NCBI RefSeq assembly: GCF_022921115.1
Contig: NZ_CP095075.1
Location: 1,364,001-1,428,000 of the forward strand
Direction of reading: 5' to 3'
DNA length: 64,000 nucleotides
From: Halobacillus amylolyticus
Lineage (GTDB): Bacteria > Bacillota > Bacilli > Bacillales > Halobacillaceae
The translations under genes were made by a program, and so were the position numbers. Position 1 is the stretch's first letter. Every line of letters starts with the position of its first letter. Below, piece by piece: positions 1 through 8,403 of this stretch. Under the pieces are notes generated by a model. That model was not told the origin of the DNA. It searched no databases and worked only from the letters and a program-made list of their open reading frames with translations.

Positions 1-268
1 TAGCAATCCAGGTGGGCCTTGTGAATTCAGGCTTTTCCCCTGACTTCCCAAGTCTGATTCTTCCCAATGGAGAAATTAAAAAGACCAAACATACTAAAAC
101 GAATAGCGTCACTACGATCAAATAGTACCAGCCAAATTTATTTGATATAAATGCTTGAACATCAGCTGTAGTGGTTTCCAAACTCTCCGGCCATAAGATA
201 CCTATAATAACGAGCAACAAGATAAACCCTGCCGATATATTGAACACGGGTGTGAACTTTTTTAGCAT
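1..268 (-). CDS. BCCT-family osmolyte transporter, N-terminal fragment (cut by window edge)
   Basis: Only the first 89 codons are in the window; the gene continues past position 1. The start ATG (268-266) follows an AGGAAAGGAG ribosome site. The fragment has a short cytoplasmic head, one hydrophobic segment at about residues 12-27, a loop beginning WPESLETTT, a second hydrophobic segment at about 48-66, then the stretch ISPLGRIRLGKSGEKPEF and TWIA. This order, especially LGxxGEKPEF before the third helix, is characteristic of betaine/carnitine/choline transporters such as OpuD and BetT. By family it imports glycine betaine or choline with sodium for osmoprotection. The exact substrate cannot be told from this part. 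Confidence 0.85.
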   Translation of the reverse strand, partial: MLKKFTPVFNISAGFILLLVIIGILWPESLETTTADVQAFISNKFGWYYLIVVTLFVLVCLVFLISPLGRIRLGKSGEKPEFTRPTWIA

Positions 269-450
269 TATAGAAGAACTCCTTTCCTCTAGAAAATGAC
301 ACAATCGTCCTCCCCAACAAAGATTTGGGGACTAGGGATTTGAAAAATGGTTTATGTCGTTATTATCTTTAGGACGGCTGCTTTTATTCATAAGCGCTTA
401 TGTAATTGATCTTCACACGAGGTTGCTTAGGCTTTTTCTTTGTACCATAA

Positions 451-489
451 AGAAGCCTGACCGTTAGACTTACTAGCGGTCAGGCTTCT
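451..489 (-). terminator. 13-bp perfect hairpin in the 269-641 gap
   Basis: Arms 451-463 and 477-489 are perfectly complementary around a 13-nt loop. On the minus strand the hairpin lies 150 bp beyond the stop of the acetyltransferase at 642-1115, and only a weak T stretch follows, so termination is likely but not certain. I see no gene in the rest of 269-641. Confidence 0.55.
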
Positions 490-641
490 AGTTCATTGCT
501 TCAGATATTAATATCCTTTTTTTGCAGTATTTTCGAATTTGCGGAAAAAACTTTCCTGCCCAAGTCTTGAATATTAGAAACGTCAGCAAAATAAATATAC
601 TACGTCCGATAACTGAAGGCGATTAAAAATTAGAAATATCC

Positions 642-1115
642 TTAATTCTTTTTAACCATAGTAATGAATTCTGCAAAATCTGTTGTGAATTTGTCCTTTT
701 TTACAAACCCTAGTTTTTTATATAAATGGATGGCTCTTTTATTAAATGTTGCTACAGTTAGCCTTATAGAAGCCCTATCAGTGTTTTCCTTTATATGCTG
801 AATGATGAACGAACAAAAGTTGTAACCATTTCCTTTTCCTACATAGTTTGGATTCATTCCTAGACCCATATCCACAAATTCTCCAAAGTAAGCTCCATAT
901 TGTTTTCCAATTGGGACTTGGGCTGAATCTCCCGTACAAAAGAACCCAAGTACTTCCCCATTCTCATCAATAAGTGCCTTGTATGTACCGTTAAGCCTTT
1001 CTCTTATTTCTTCATCCGATAATTCATTATTATAAAAATCATAGGGGCCTTCATAATTCCAGGTAAGGATTTGAGTTGCTAATGTCTCGTTCATATTTTT
1101 AACTATTAAATCCAC
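642..1115 (-). CDS. GNAT-family N-acetyltransferase
   Basis: 157 residues, GTG start (1115-1113) behind GAGGAGAGG. The C-terminal half shows the GNAT acetyl-CoA signature: a V-strand ending near GMNPNYVGKGNG (the R/Q-x-x-G-x-G/A-like P-loop, here VGKGNG) at about residues 83-95, then LTVATFNKRAIHLYKKLGF at about 120-138, the usual end of motif A/B. The N-terminal region carries a GEVLGFF strand, as in small RimI-like enzymes. The substrate is unknown; such stand-alone GNAT proteins modify small molecules or protein N-termini. It lies downstream of ddl on the same strand, 128 bp apart, so it may be cotranscribed. Family assignment is firm, function open. Confidence 0.85.
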   Translation of the reverse strand: MDLIVKNMNETLATQILTWNYEGPYDFYNNELSDEEIRERLNGTYKALIDENGEVLGFFCTGDSAQVPIGKQYGAYFGEFVDMGLGMNPNYVGKGNGYNFCSFIIQHIKENTDRASIRLTVATFNKRAIHLYKKLGFVKKDKFTTDFAEFITMVKKN

Positions 1116-1243
1116 ACTAACCTCTCCTCAAAAATTCATGTAGATGGGCTCGATCATGACATTCATAATTCAGGACATTGAACAATATTCATGGCAAAAA
1201 TAAAACAGGCGCTCTAGTTACTAAGCGCGCTGAAAATTTGATT

Positions 1244-2344
1244 CTAATCAACAGAATTCTTCAACACTTGATCTTGGCTATGTCTTTCAATTGCTAGATC
1301 AATTAATTTTTCTATAAGTCCTGAATAAGATAATCCACTTGCTTCCCAGAGTTTTGGATACATACTAACTTTAGTAAATCCAGGCAAGGTGTTCACTTCA
1401 TTAATAATCAGTTCCCCATTTTCTTGCAGGAAAAAATCAACCCTCCCCATTCCTTGACATTCTAATTCTTTAAATGCTTTTATAGCTGTTTCTTGTATTT
1501 TGTTTACTTGTTGATCATCTAGGCTGGCAGGAATATCTAGGATAGCACCATTTTCATCAATATATTTGGTTTCATACGAGTAAAAATCACCCTGTGGAAG
1601 AATTTCTCCTGGTAAAGAAGCAGATGGCGAGTCATTACCTAAGACTGCACATTCAATTTCCCTGCCGACTACATTTTCCTCGATTAAAACCTTATGGTCA
1701 TAAGAAAAGGCTTCCTCTAGTCCTCTAGTGAATTCCTTATCACTATGTATTTTACTAACCCCTACTGATGATCCTTGATTGGCAGGTTTAATAAAAAATG
1801 GAATACCTAGTTTTTCCTTTACTTGTTGGAAGGAAATATCCTCTTTATCTGACCTTCGAAACGTTAAAGAATTTGCTACTTTTAAACCTGCACCTGTTAG
1901 AAGTTTTTTAGCTATATCTTTGTCCATACATACAGCCGAACCTAAAACATTGGCTCCCACATAAGGGATATTAGTAAGTCTTACCATACCTTGGATACTT
2001 CCATCTTCGCCTAGCGTTCCATGGAGGATAGGGAAAATCACATCTAATTGTTCTAAAGATCCGGAATCACTAATATTTAAGATTTGGTCACTCTTTCTTC
2101 CGGGCACAACAGCAATATTTTGATTTGTTTTATTTAACTCAATAAGCTTTGGATTATTCTCGTTGATAAGATATTTGGAATTCGTGTTTAAATGCCAATT
2201 CCCTTGTTTATCGATACCAATTAGTGTTACTTCATATTTGTTATGATCGATGGCATCCATGATATTTTTAGCCGACTGTAAAGAAACCTCGTGTTCTGCA
2301 GATTTGCCGCCAAAAATTAAACCCACACTAATTCTTCCAGACAT
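1244..2344 (-). CDS. ddl: D-alanine--D-alanine ligase
   Basis: 366 residues, close to the family norm. ATG start (2344-2342) follows CGGAGGG. It makes D-Ala-D-Ala for the peptidoglycan pentapeptide in the cytoplasm using ATP. Visible signatures: FGGKSAEHEVSLQSA near the N-terminus (residues 11-25), PILHGTLGEDGSIQGM at about 105-120, and an ATP-grasp segment PFFIKPANQGSSVGVSK at about 182-198. The C-terminal metal site EVNTLPGFTKVSMYPKLW follows at about 315-332. The active-site tyrosine or phenylalanine that separates D-Ala from D-Lac specificity cannot be assigned with certainty by eye. It stands apart from murF, unlike the usual Bacillus ddl-murF pair, so it could be a second copy. Confidence 0.95.
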   Translation of the reverse strand: MSGRISVGLIFGGKSAEHEVSLQSAKNIMDAIDHNKYEVTLIGIDKQGNWHLNTNSKYLINENNPKLIELNKTNQNIAVVPGRKSDQILNISDSGSLEQLDVIFPILHGTLGEDGSIQGMVRLTNIPYVGANVLGSAVCMDKDIAKKLLTGAGLKVANSLTFRRSDKEDISFQQVKEKLGIPFFIKPANQGSSVGVSKIHSDKEFTRGLEEAFSYDHKVLIEENVVGREIECAVLGNDSPSASLPGEILPQGDFYSYETKYIDENGAILDIPASLDDQQVNKIQETAIKAFKELECQGMGRVDFFLQENGELIINEVNTLPGFTKVSMYPKLWEASGLSYSGLIEKLIDLAIERHSQDQVLKNSVD

Positions 2345-2534
2345 TGTATCCCTCCGTTAAATCTCAAATTAACCAAACTTATACACCCATATATATGGAC
2401 GGTGTCCACAGTTTAATGCGTTTATATTTCACCATATATAACCACGTTCATTACGGCCCCTCTTCAAAAAAAGCGCCTAACTCCCAATACGCTAGCGTTT
2501 CACGTATTAGAGGTCAAGCACTTAACATCTCTAA

Positions 2535-4001
2535 TCAGGTTCCACAAAAAGTTCGGTAGGGACCGTTTGATGGCTCAGGCAATTTGCTATATTCCTTCTG
2601 TTCGGGAGAATACGCATAAGGATTTGAAAGAACATCCATAAGCCGCTCCATCACACTGTAGTCTGCTTTTTCCACTGCAGCTTCAAGTGCCTCTTCTACC
2701 CGGTGGTTGCGAGGGATAACTGCAGGGTTTACGTTCTTCATCAATTGATAGGCAGACGGTTTCGATTGCTCCTGTCTTGTCAGTCTCTCCTGCCACTGCT
2801 CATACCAGTGAGTAAAATCTGTCGCCCCATTCATAGCCGTCTCCTCTGGCTTATCTAACGTTAGGGCGCGAAACGTATTGGTAAAGTCGGCACGGTGCTT
2901 CTTCATGATACGGAGAATGTCTTCGATCAAGGCTTCGTCCTGCTCCTCTTCGTTCTGAATTCCTAGTTTTTCTCTCATTCCCTCAAGCCAATGATTATGA
3001 TACAACTCCTCAAACTTGAAAAGAGCCTCCTCGGCCAGTTTGACCGCATGATCTTGATCTTCATGAAACAGTGGCAAAAGGGCTTCTGCAAAACGCGCGA
3101 GGTTCCACTGACCAATCGGAGGTTGATTTTGATAGGCATAGCGGCCTTGAACATCAATCGAACTGAATACCGTCATCGGGTTATATTCATCCATAAAGGC
3201 GCATGGGCCATAATCGATGGTTTCTCCGCTGATGGTCATATTGTCGGTGTTCATCACCCCATGGATAAAACCGACCAGCTGCCATTTGGCAATCAACGCT
3301 GCCTGACGCTTGACCACTTCTTGAAAAAGCGAAAGATATCGATCTTCATTATCTTCAATATCCGGGAAATGACGCTGTATTGCATAGTCAGCCAGTATCC
3401 GAAGATCCTCCACGGTGCCCCGATTTGCTGCGTATTCAAAGGTCCCAATGCGCAAATGACTGGCAGCCACACGTGTCAAAATGGCACCCGGCAGCTCGGT
3501 TTCACGAATGACAGACTCCCCAGTTGTCACAACAGAGAGACTACGGTTGGTAGGAACACCAAGTGCATGCATCGATTCACTGATGATATATTCGCGGAGC
3601 ATCGGTCCAAGTGTCGCTCGGCCGTCACCCCCGCGGGAGAATGGCGTTCGGCCAGAACCTTTGAGTTGAATGTCAAAACGCTCACCTAAAGGGGTGATCT
3701 GCTCACCTAGCAGCACAGCCCGACCGTCCCCTAACATGGTAAGATTCCCGAACTGATGGCCCGCATAAGCCTGGGCAATCGGCAAAGCGCCTTCAGAAAT
3801 TTGATTTCCAGCAAAAACTTCTATACCCTCTTCGCTTTGTAGCTTCTTAACGTCCAACCCCAAAGATTTTGCCAAAGATTTATTAAGAACGACCAACTCC
3901 GGTGAACGCACAGGGGTTGCTTCGCTGCTTTCAAAAAATAATTCTGGCAGACAGGAGTAACTGTTATCAAAATTCCATCCTATTTCTCTATACTGTGTCA
4001 T
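2535..4001 (-). CDS. selO: SelO/YdiU-family protein adenylyltransferase (pseudokinase fold)
   Basis: 488 residues from the second of two adjacent ATG codons; the first (4004) sits only two bases from the GGAG of AAAGGAG, so 4001 fits spacing better. The family transfers AMP from ATP to hydroxyl side chains of target proteins and is linked to redox homeostasis. Recognisable blocks are [18 protein letters not shown] (about 80-97), a long glycine/arginine-rich segment [17 protein letters not shown] (about 116-132), [20 protein letters not shown], and HGVMNTDNM (about 245-253), which carries the catalytic and metal-binding Asn/Asp. FMDEYNP follows. The length matches E. coli YdiU (about 480). It converges on nothing and is followed by ddl on the same strand 190 bp later. 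Confidence 0.93.
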   Translation of the reverse strand: MTQYREIGWNFDNSYSCLPELFFESSEATPVRSPELVVLNKSLAKSLGLDVKKLQSEEGIEVFAGNQISEGALPIAQAYAGHQFGNLTMLGDGRAVLLGEQITPLGERFDIQLKGSGRTPFSRGGDGRATLGPMLREYIISESMHALGVPTNRSLSVVTTGESVIRETELPGAILTRVAASHLRIGTFEYAANRGTVEDLRILADYAIQRHFPDIEDNEDRYLSLFQEVVKRQAALIAKWQLVGFIHGVMNTDNMTISGETIDYGPCAFMDEYNPMTVFSSIDVQGRYAYQNQPPIGQWNLARFAEALLPLFHEDQDHAVKLAEEALFKFEELYHNHWLEGMREKLGIQNEEEQDEALIEDILRIMKKHRADFTNTFRALTLDKPEETAMNGATDFTHWYEQWQERLTRQEQSKPSAYQLMKNVNPAVIPRNHRVEEALEAAVEKADYSVMERLMDVLSNPYAYSPEQKEYSKLPEPSNGPYRTFCGT

Positions 4002-4060
4002 CATATCTCCTTTGATTGCTTTGTCATATTTCTATCCAGGTATATTCTTCTACAAAACAC

Positions 4061-4083
4061 AAAAAATCATAGGCACCTATGAT
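4061..4083 (-). terminator. Intrinsic terminator of the decayed VOC gene
   Basis: Arms 4066-4073 and 4076-4083 (ATCATAGG/CCTATGAT) are perfect, and six T residues follow on the minus strand. The pseudogene's stop codon lies inside the stem. Confidence 0.75.
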
Positions 4084-4473
4084 CTTTTAATTGTATGCAC
4101 TTGTTTAAGTTGTACGGGGCTTCTCCACTTATTCTCATATTTAACAGAAATATTACTTTTATAAGACCAAAACTAATACCCACAGGATCTACTAGGTATG
4201 CGAGAAAAAATTCATCAAACTCCATCTTCTCTCGTACCACCATTGCACCATTATCCTTTGCTTTGGAGATAGAATCATCTATAGAATCAACCTCTATTTG
4301 AATACATGTGCCATGGGGATGATCATTAGATCCTTTACTTATTCCACCTCGATTCCAGTTCTCCCACTACCTTTTTCCGGAGAAACAGCCCCCCATCCAA
4401 ATACATTGGAATAAAATTTTGCTGCTTTCTATGGTTCCTGACTGCTTAGTTCAAATCCAACAACTTTTCCCAC
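4067..4473 (-). pseudogene. VOC (glyoxalase/bleomycin-resistance fold) family protein, decayed
   Basis: Read on the minus strand from a GTG at 4473, the DNA encodes VGKVVGFELSSQEP, then an in-frame TAG, then KAAKFYSNVFGWGAVSPEKG in the same frame. A shift then continues as GISKGSNDHPHGTCIQIEV, SISKAKDNGAMVVREKMEF and LAYLVDPVGISFGLI. This is the usual order of a one-domain VOC protein of about 120 residues (PxxAxxFYxxVFGW early, AYLxDPxGxxFGL at the end). At least one nonsense codon and one frameshift, probably with a small internal deletion, make it non-functional. It keeps its own terminator. The former substrate is unknown. Confidence 0.85.
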
Positions 4474-4667
4474 TTTAAACACCCACTTCCAAAGAGTATA
4501 GAATTGCTTATTAAGATATTTTTCTTCTTTCCGATCTTTTCTTATTGAAGAAATGCTGCCAGTTTAACCATTTATTTCAATCCCCTTCTACTTTAACATA
4601 ATCTTCTAATTATTTTTTAACTTCAACGATACGTCCCCTTTTACCTAACAAAGTGTGGAATGACTTA

Positions 4668-5174
4668 TTATTTCCTTAAATACGGCTCTAGTTCGTTTAA
4701 TAAGTTTTCACTCTCAATTATTAAATCGTTATATTTTAATACAGTCATTATAGATACAGCTATGTAAATACCTAATATTAAAATGAGGAAAATCCGAGAC
4801 CATTTCGCTGAAATATGTCCGCTACGGAGTGGAATGTTTAATTTATCGGAAATTACTTTAATGTAAAAACTGGATAGTAAACTTAATACTAGACTAACTA
4901 CTGCGGCAAATGTTCCTTTAAATTGATATTCTAATACCTCAACTGTTACTATACTTTCCTTTGGATTATCTAACCGTGATTCATCTAACTGAAATTGATT
5001 AGAAACATTTCCTTTCCAGTCATATTCTTCAATAATAACTCTATTATCCATTTCTTCAAGATTAATTCCAAATGGGGTGCCATAGTTTCCCAAAGATAAA
5101 TAGTTATATACAAATAAAATCCCAAAAATTATGAGGATCTCAGACAAATAGAACAATATTCTTTTACCTTTCAT
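4668..5174 (-). CDS. Hypothetical membrane protein, three predicted helices
   Basis: 168 residues, ATG start (5174-5172) behind GAAGGGAGAG. I do not recognise the family. A hydrophobic helix at about 8-27 is followed by an acidic, probably extracellular, stretch (residues 30-80, with EEMDNRVIIEEYDW). Two more helices lie at about 87-108 and 127-146, and the tail is charged. The neighbours are the VOC pseudogene downstream and a small membrane protein upstream, 180 bp away, all on the minus strand. No catalytic motif is visible. A real gene is supported by the ribosome site and codon pattern. Confidence 0.7.
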   Translation of the reverse strand: MKGKRILFYLSEILIIFGILFVYNYLSLGNYGTPFGINLEEMDNRVIIEEYDWKGNVSNQFQLDESRLDNPKESIVTVEVLEYQFKGTFAAVVSLVLSLLSSFYIKVISDKLNIPLRSGHISAKWSRIFLILILGIYIAVSIMTVLKYNDLIIESENLLNELEPYLRK

Positions 5175-5354
5175 AATTTCTCTCCCTTCATTAAAGGAAA
5201 AGAACGTAGGAGAACTTCTAATCCAGAAAAGAGTGTCGTTTCTTTCACTTTATACATTTATTCGCAATCCTGACCAACTCAGGAAGACCGAGCTGTACAA
5301 CCGTACTTCACAGACCTTCCTGATCTGCGACCTTATCTAGAACAGCCTGGTGCA

Positions 5355-5546
5355 TTACATCATTAATCTGGCAGCTCCATTATTTAACAAAAAACCACTT
5401 TGTGTAAACAACCATACCAAAAATAAAACAATTGCAGTTATACTCCAAACTGATCGTCTCCTTTTAGTTTTCTCTTTTTCATTATTTGCAGCGGCCCAAG
5501 AGGCAGTTAATACAACTGACAGAGCTATAAAAATCCAAAATATCAT
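5355..5546 (-). CDS. Small two-helix membrane protein
   Basis: 63 residues with a strong ribosome site (AAGGAGAAAAGGAG) before the ATG at 5546. Two hydrophobic segments (about 2-20 and 34-53) flank a very basic cytoplasmic-type linker, NNEKEKTKRRRS. The protein resembles the many short Bacillus membrane proteins of unknown role. Nothing indicates a specific function. Confidence 0.65.
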   Translation of the reverse strand: MIFWIFIALSVVLTASWAAANNEKEKTKRRRSVWSITAIVLFLVWLFTQSGFLLNNGAARLMM

Positions 5547-5743
5547 AATGCTCCTTTTCTCCTTCCCATCATCAAACGGGTACTAAGCATTTAAAACTTC
5601 ACCAGAAGATTCATGCTGCGTAGATAATCCAGTTAAGCCCTCGTTACAGTAGACTTTGGGCAGACTATCTTAATTCTCTTGTTCAATCATATACCCCTTT
5701 TCTTAAAGATCACAGAAACATAAATTACAATAAAAACTCAGTT

Positions 5744-6322
5744 TCAGTTAAAGTCTTCTTGCTGTTTAAATTCCTCGGCTAAGATAGAATATAATTTTAA
5801 GTCTTGAAACTCTCCTTTAGCAAACATCCCTTTACGTACTATGCCTTCAAATGACATACCAACCTTCTCCATCACTCTTTGAGAAGCAATATTTTCAATA
5901 AAACATCTAGCTTGTATTCGTTCTAATTGTAGATCCCTAAATCCAAAATCAATTATTTTTTTTGTAGCTTCTGTTGTAAGACCATGTCCCCAATGATCCT
6001 TTGACAGCACATATCCAATTTCTGCATTTCCATGTTTTAAATTTAAAGTTACAAAATCAATAGTGCCTACAAGTTTTCCAGTGGATTTTAATTCCATACC
6101 CCATAGCGCCTTTTTGTGTTCTCTATAGCCATCTAGTATAAATTCCACAAATTCCTTTGTGTCCTCGATAGATTGATGTGTATCCCAACCTACTTTTTGG
6201 GATACACATGGGTTAGATCCATAATGAAAAATATCCTCTATGTCATTTTTATCTATTTTTCTAAGGATTAATTGGTTTGTTACTAACTTAGGCAAACTCT
6301 TATAAAAGGTGTTCAAATTCAA
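5744..6322 (-). CDS. RimJ/RimL-type GNAT acetyltransferase
   Basis: 192 residues from a TTG start (6322-6320) behind AGGGGAGGGAG. The architecture is that of ribosomal-protein-type acetyltransferases: LVTNQLILRKIDKNDIEDIF at about 14-33, a WGMELKSTGKLVGTIDF strand pair, then the acetyl-CoA site IGYVLSKDHWGHGLTTEA at about 103-120 with W-G-x-G-L/Y-x-x-E. A closing block ARCFIENIASQRVMEKVGM follows. Family members acetylate protein N-termini or antibiotics; the substrate here is unknown. It is the next gene downstream of the ABC-F gene but is separated from it by a strong terminator. Confidence 0.88.
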   Translation of the reverse strand: MNLNTFYKSLPKLVTNQLILRKIDKNDIEDIFHYGSNPCVSQKVGWDTHQSIEDTKEFVEFILDGYREHKKALWGMELKSTGKLVGTIDFVTLNLKHGNAEIGYVLSKDHWGHGLTTEATKKIIDFGFRDLQLERIQARCFIENIASQRVMEKVGMSFEGIVRKGMFAKGEFQDLKLYSILAEEFKQQEDFN

Positions 6323-6350
6323 TTATTCTCCCTCCCCTTATCAATCCTTA

Positions 6351-6383
6351 GCAAAAAGGCGACCAGGTCGGCCGCCTTTTTGC
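6351..6383 (-). terminator. Terminator of the ABC-F gene
   Basis: GCAAAAAGGCG (6351-6361) pairs with CGCCTTTTTGC (6373-6383) directly after the stop codon of the ABC-F gene. It is A-rich on one side and T-rich on the other, so it can act in both directions. Confidence 0.85.
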
Positions 6384-7958
6384 TTATTCCTTCATTTTAT
6401 TTAATTTCGTTAACGTCTCCTGATATTCCTTCTCTAATTGCTTTTTATCGTCTTTATGGTCAAGCATGCTTAGCCGACTGACTAATTCCGTCATTTTTGT
6501 TTCAAGGGCTAGTTGATCATAATCCTCTTCTTGCACAGCCGGGCGATTTTGCTCGTTAATCCAATCGACCCATTTCCCTTCAAACATGCGTACTTTCTCA
6601 TTTTTCATCAACCACAGTTGGTCGGCAACTTTTTCAATAAATCTCCTATCGTGTGTAATAAATAAAATGGTTCCTGGATAATCCTCAATTAATTTTTCCA
6701 ATGATTGAAGGGCTTCGAAGTCAAGATGGTTTGTCGGCTCATCTAAAATGAGGATATTATAATCACCTGCTAATAGTCGGGCGAGAGCTACCTTAACTCG
6801 TTCCCCTCCACTCAGTGAATCGATTGATTTAAAGACATCCTCTCGATAAAAATGAAGGCGGGCGAGAATAATTCGAATGGTTGACTCATCGAGCGGACTT
6901 TGGTCACTAACGTACTTGTAAATGTTTGAATCTGCGGGCAGCTCGGTTAAATCTTGGAGAAAGTAACCTATCTTCGCTTGAGGTGCCCATTTCGTTCTGT
7001 CTTCCTTCAGGATTTGGTTGACTAAGGTTGTTTTTCCACAGCCATTATCGCCAATAAGTGCTGTCTTTGAACCTGTCTTTAGGGTTAACGATTCAATGGC
7101 ATACAATGGTTTGTTAGAAAGTCTAGCTGTCAACTTCTCACTTGTCATCATGGTCGTTTGATGTAACGGCTCAACTTGATGATAATCCATCTTAACCCTT
7201 CCCCATTCAAATGGTTTATCAACAGTCTCTAACCGTTCCAACCTTCGTTCTAAATTCTTTCCTACTCGCTCAACTTTCTTCTGTTTCGAAGCTGCTTTAT
7301 TTTTCCCTAGCTGCCATTCAGAATTACTCATTCTCTTTGGCGGCTTTCTCATCCCTTGCGATTGATCTAGTTTTTTGCGAATTCGATGCTCTAACCGTTT
7401 CTTTTCCTTCACATATTTCTCATATTCTTCATATTGCTTGGCCGTCTCCAGCTGTTTTTGTTCATGATAAAACGTGTAGTTGCCGTTATATACCTTAAAT
7501 TCTCCCTCAGCTAATTCCCAAATTGTTGTACACGTATGGTCAAGCAATGCTCGATCGTGCGATATGACAACGTATGCTCCCTGATGAGAGCGAAGCTGTT
7601 GTTCTAAATAATCAATGTGGTTCAGATCAAGGTTATTTGTTGGCTCATCAAGCAGCAAAACATCTTTGTTGGAAGCGAATAGTTCGATGATTTTTGCTTG
7701 TGTTTCTTCCCCGCCACTCTTTTGCGATACCTCTTCTTCATTCAACTGCTCCATCCAACTGACGGACCCTTGCCATTGGACGGAGGAATGTGCCCCATCA
7801 AGCTCTCCTAATAAATATCTGATTAACATTGTTTTGCCTTGACCATTTTTTCCTACCAGACCAATTCGCTCCCCTTTATGAATGGTCAACTCATCAATTG
7901 AAAAAAGTGTCCGATCACCTATAGCATAATTTACGTTCATTGCACGCATAAATGACAT
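6384..7958 (-). CDS. ABC-F ATPase, ribosome-protection (VmlR/Vga/Msr-like) type
   Basis: 524 residues; ATG at 7958 follows AGGGAGG. Two ABC cassettes lie in one chain without membrane helices. The first has Walker A GKNGQGKT (about 37-44), a weak signature KSGGEE and Walker B LLLDEPTNNLDL (about 99-110). The second has Walker A GDNGCGKT (about 301-308), signature LSGGERVKVA and Walker B LILDEPTNHLDF. Between them lies a strongly basic linker rich in K/R (about 165-240), the segment that reaches the peptidyl-transferase region in resistance ABC-F proteins. A short coiled tail closes the protein. Family members dislodge macrolide, lincosamide, streptogramin or pleuromutilin drugs from the ribosome. 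The drug range is not predictable by eye. The regulated leader upstream supports a resistance role over a housekeeping one. Confidence 0.87.
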   Translation of the reverse strand: MSFMRAMNVNYAIGDRTLFSIDELTIHKGERIGLVGKNGQGKTMLIRYLLGELDGAHSSVQWQGSVSWMEQLNEEEVSQKSGGEETQAKIIELFASNKDVLLLDEPTNNLDLNHIDYLEQQLRSHQGAYVVISHDRALLDHTCTTIWELAEGEFKVYNGNYTFYHEQKQLETAKQYEEYEKYVKEKKRLEHRIRKKLDQSQGMRKPPKRMSNSEWQLGKNKAASKQKKVERVGKNLERRLERLETVDKPFEWGRVKMDYHQVEPLHQTTMMTSEKLTARLSNKPLYAIESLTLKTGSKTALIGDNGCGKTTLVNQILKEDRTKWAPQAKIGYFLQDLTELPADSNIYKYVSDQSPLDESTIRIILARLHFYREDVFKSIDSLSGGERVKVALARLLAGDYNILILDEPTNHLDFEALQSLEKLIEDYPGTILFITHDRRFIEKVADQLWLMKNEKVRMFEGKWVDWINEQNRPAVQEEDYDQLALETKMTELVSRLSMLDHKDDKKQLEKEYQETLTKLNKMKE

Positions 7959-7959
7959 T

Positions 7960-7989
7960 AAAAAGCCTCCCTGTTTCGTTCCAGAGAGG
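7960..7989 (-). terminator. Leader terminator overlapping the ABC-F ribosome site
   Basis: Arms 7982-7989 and 7966-7973 (CCTCTCTG/CAGGGAGG) form an 8-bp stem with one G-U pair and an 8-nt loop. CTTTTT and the start codon follow directly. The 3' arm is the Shine-Dalgarno AGGGAGG itself, so the hairpin can both stop transcription and hide the ribosome site. Confidence 0.8.
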
Positions 7990-8001
7990 ATACAAAGAAG
8001 C

Positions 8002-8058
8002 CTATTTTAAAAGCCTAATAGCTAAACACGACAAAGGACGTGCTCGAAGCAATGGCAT
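8002..8058 (-). CDS. Possible 18-aa leader peptide with an R-x-R motif
   Basis: The frame reads MPLLRARPLSCLAIRLLK and stops 13 nt before the terminator hairpin. R-A-R fits the Arg/Lys-x-Arg/Lys pattern known to stall ribosomes with macrolides in resistance leader peptides. There is no convincing Shine-Dalgarno in front of the ATG, so translation is doubtful. Confidence 0.3.
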   Translation of the reverse strand: MPLLRARPLSCLAIRLLK

Positions 8059-8074
8059 TCGAAATGAAGGCAGA

Positions 8075-8116
8075 CTAATCCTGTGTTCTGGAACGAGTGA
8101 ATTTCATATTCTTCAT
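8075..8116 (-). CDS. Possible 13-aa leader peptide overlapping the antiterminator arm
   Basis: The frame reads MKNMKFTRSRTQD. Its CGT-TCC-AGA codons (R-S-R) are the antiterminator bases, so a stalled or absent ribosome would change pairing with the terminator. A second in-frame ATG is at 8107. No strong ribosome site is visible upstream, which lowers confidence. Confidence 0.35.
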   Translation of the reverse strand: MKNMKFTRSRTQD

Positions 8117-8242
8117 ACTCGTATAAAGCAACAGGATTAGTACTTCATTGCTTCAAACTTCAGTCCCTTCTATTTGAATTGCTTTTATTATATGATGAAA
8201 GTATCTAAAAGTACAGTCTATTTACGGAGGGAAGCATTATTA

Positions 8243-8360
8243 GCAGCCATATTTTCGTAAAAAATGCTGACCGCGGCGAAATTTAAATAATAGCGGCCAA
8301 ATTAGTGTTTTCGCTGCTAAATCCTTACATATCGCGGCCATTCCTGAAAATTCCGGCTAT
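8243..8360. repeat. Degenerate GCGGC-core repeats, about 20-21 bp period
   Basis: GCAGCC, GCGGCG, GCGGCC, GCTGCT, GCGGCC and CGGCT cores occur at 8243, 8273, 8293, 8313, 8334 and 8354, separated by AT-rich spacers. From 8273 on the spacing is 20-21 bp. It lies between the divergent ABC-F promoter and the carboxypeptidase gene. The repeat is weak and may be a decayed member of the 21-bp arrays found elsewhere in the window. Confidence 0.5.
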
Positions 8361-8403
8361 TCCATTTAGATGATTCCAAAACAGCGAAAGTGAGTGATGA
8401 GAG

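Larger units (their letters stand above)
7966..8216 (-). promoter_or_regulatory. Structured antibiotic-type leader (attenuator) of the ABC-F gene
   Basis: From a candidate promoter (TATAAT at 8187-8192, TGTACT at 8210-8215, 17-bp spacer) the transcript runs about 220 nt to the gene. Two nested perfect stems are seen: 8146-8154 with 8046-8054 (9 bp), and 8131-8141 with 8074-8084 (11 bp). The ten bases complementary to 8087-8096 (TCGTTCCAGA in the RNA) are perfectly complementary to TCTGGAACGA of the terminator hairpin (7976-7985), so they can act as antiterminator. That arm falls inside a 13-codon reading frame (8116-8075). Ribosome position on short frames would therefore choose between antitermination and termination. 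This is inference from base pairing; VmlR-type genes are known to use such leaders. Confidence 0.7.

Noticed and set aside
2344..2559. 71-codon plus-strand frame between ddl and selO
   Set aside because: Starts inside the ddl start region on the opposite strand, no ribosome site, no recognisable protein.
4095..4301. 68-codon plus-strand frame
   Set aside because: Antisense to the VOC pseudogene, whose domain motifs are clear on the minus strand.
8137..8148. Three-codon frame (M-K-Y) in the ABC-F leader
   Set aside because: Too short to judge and poorly placed relative to the GAAGGGA sequence; not counted as a leader peptide.
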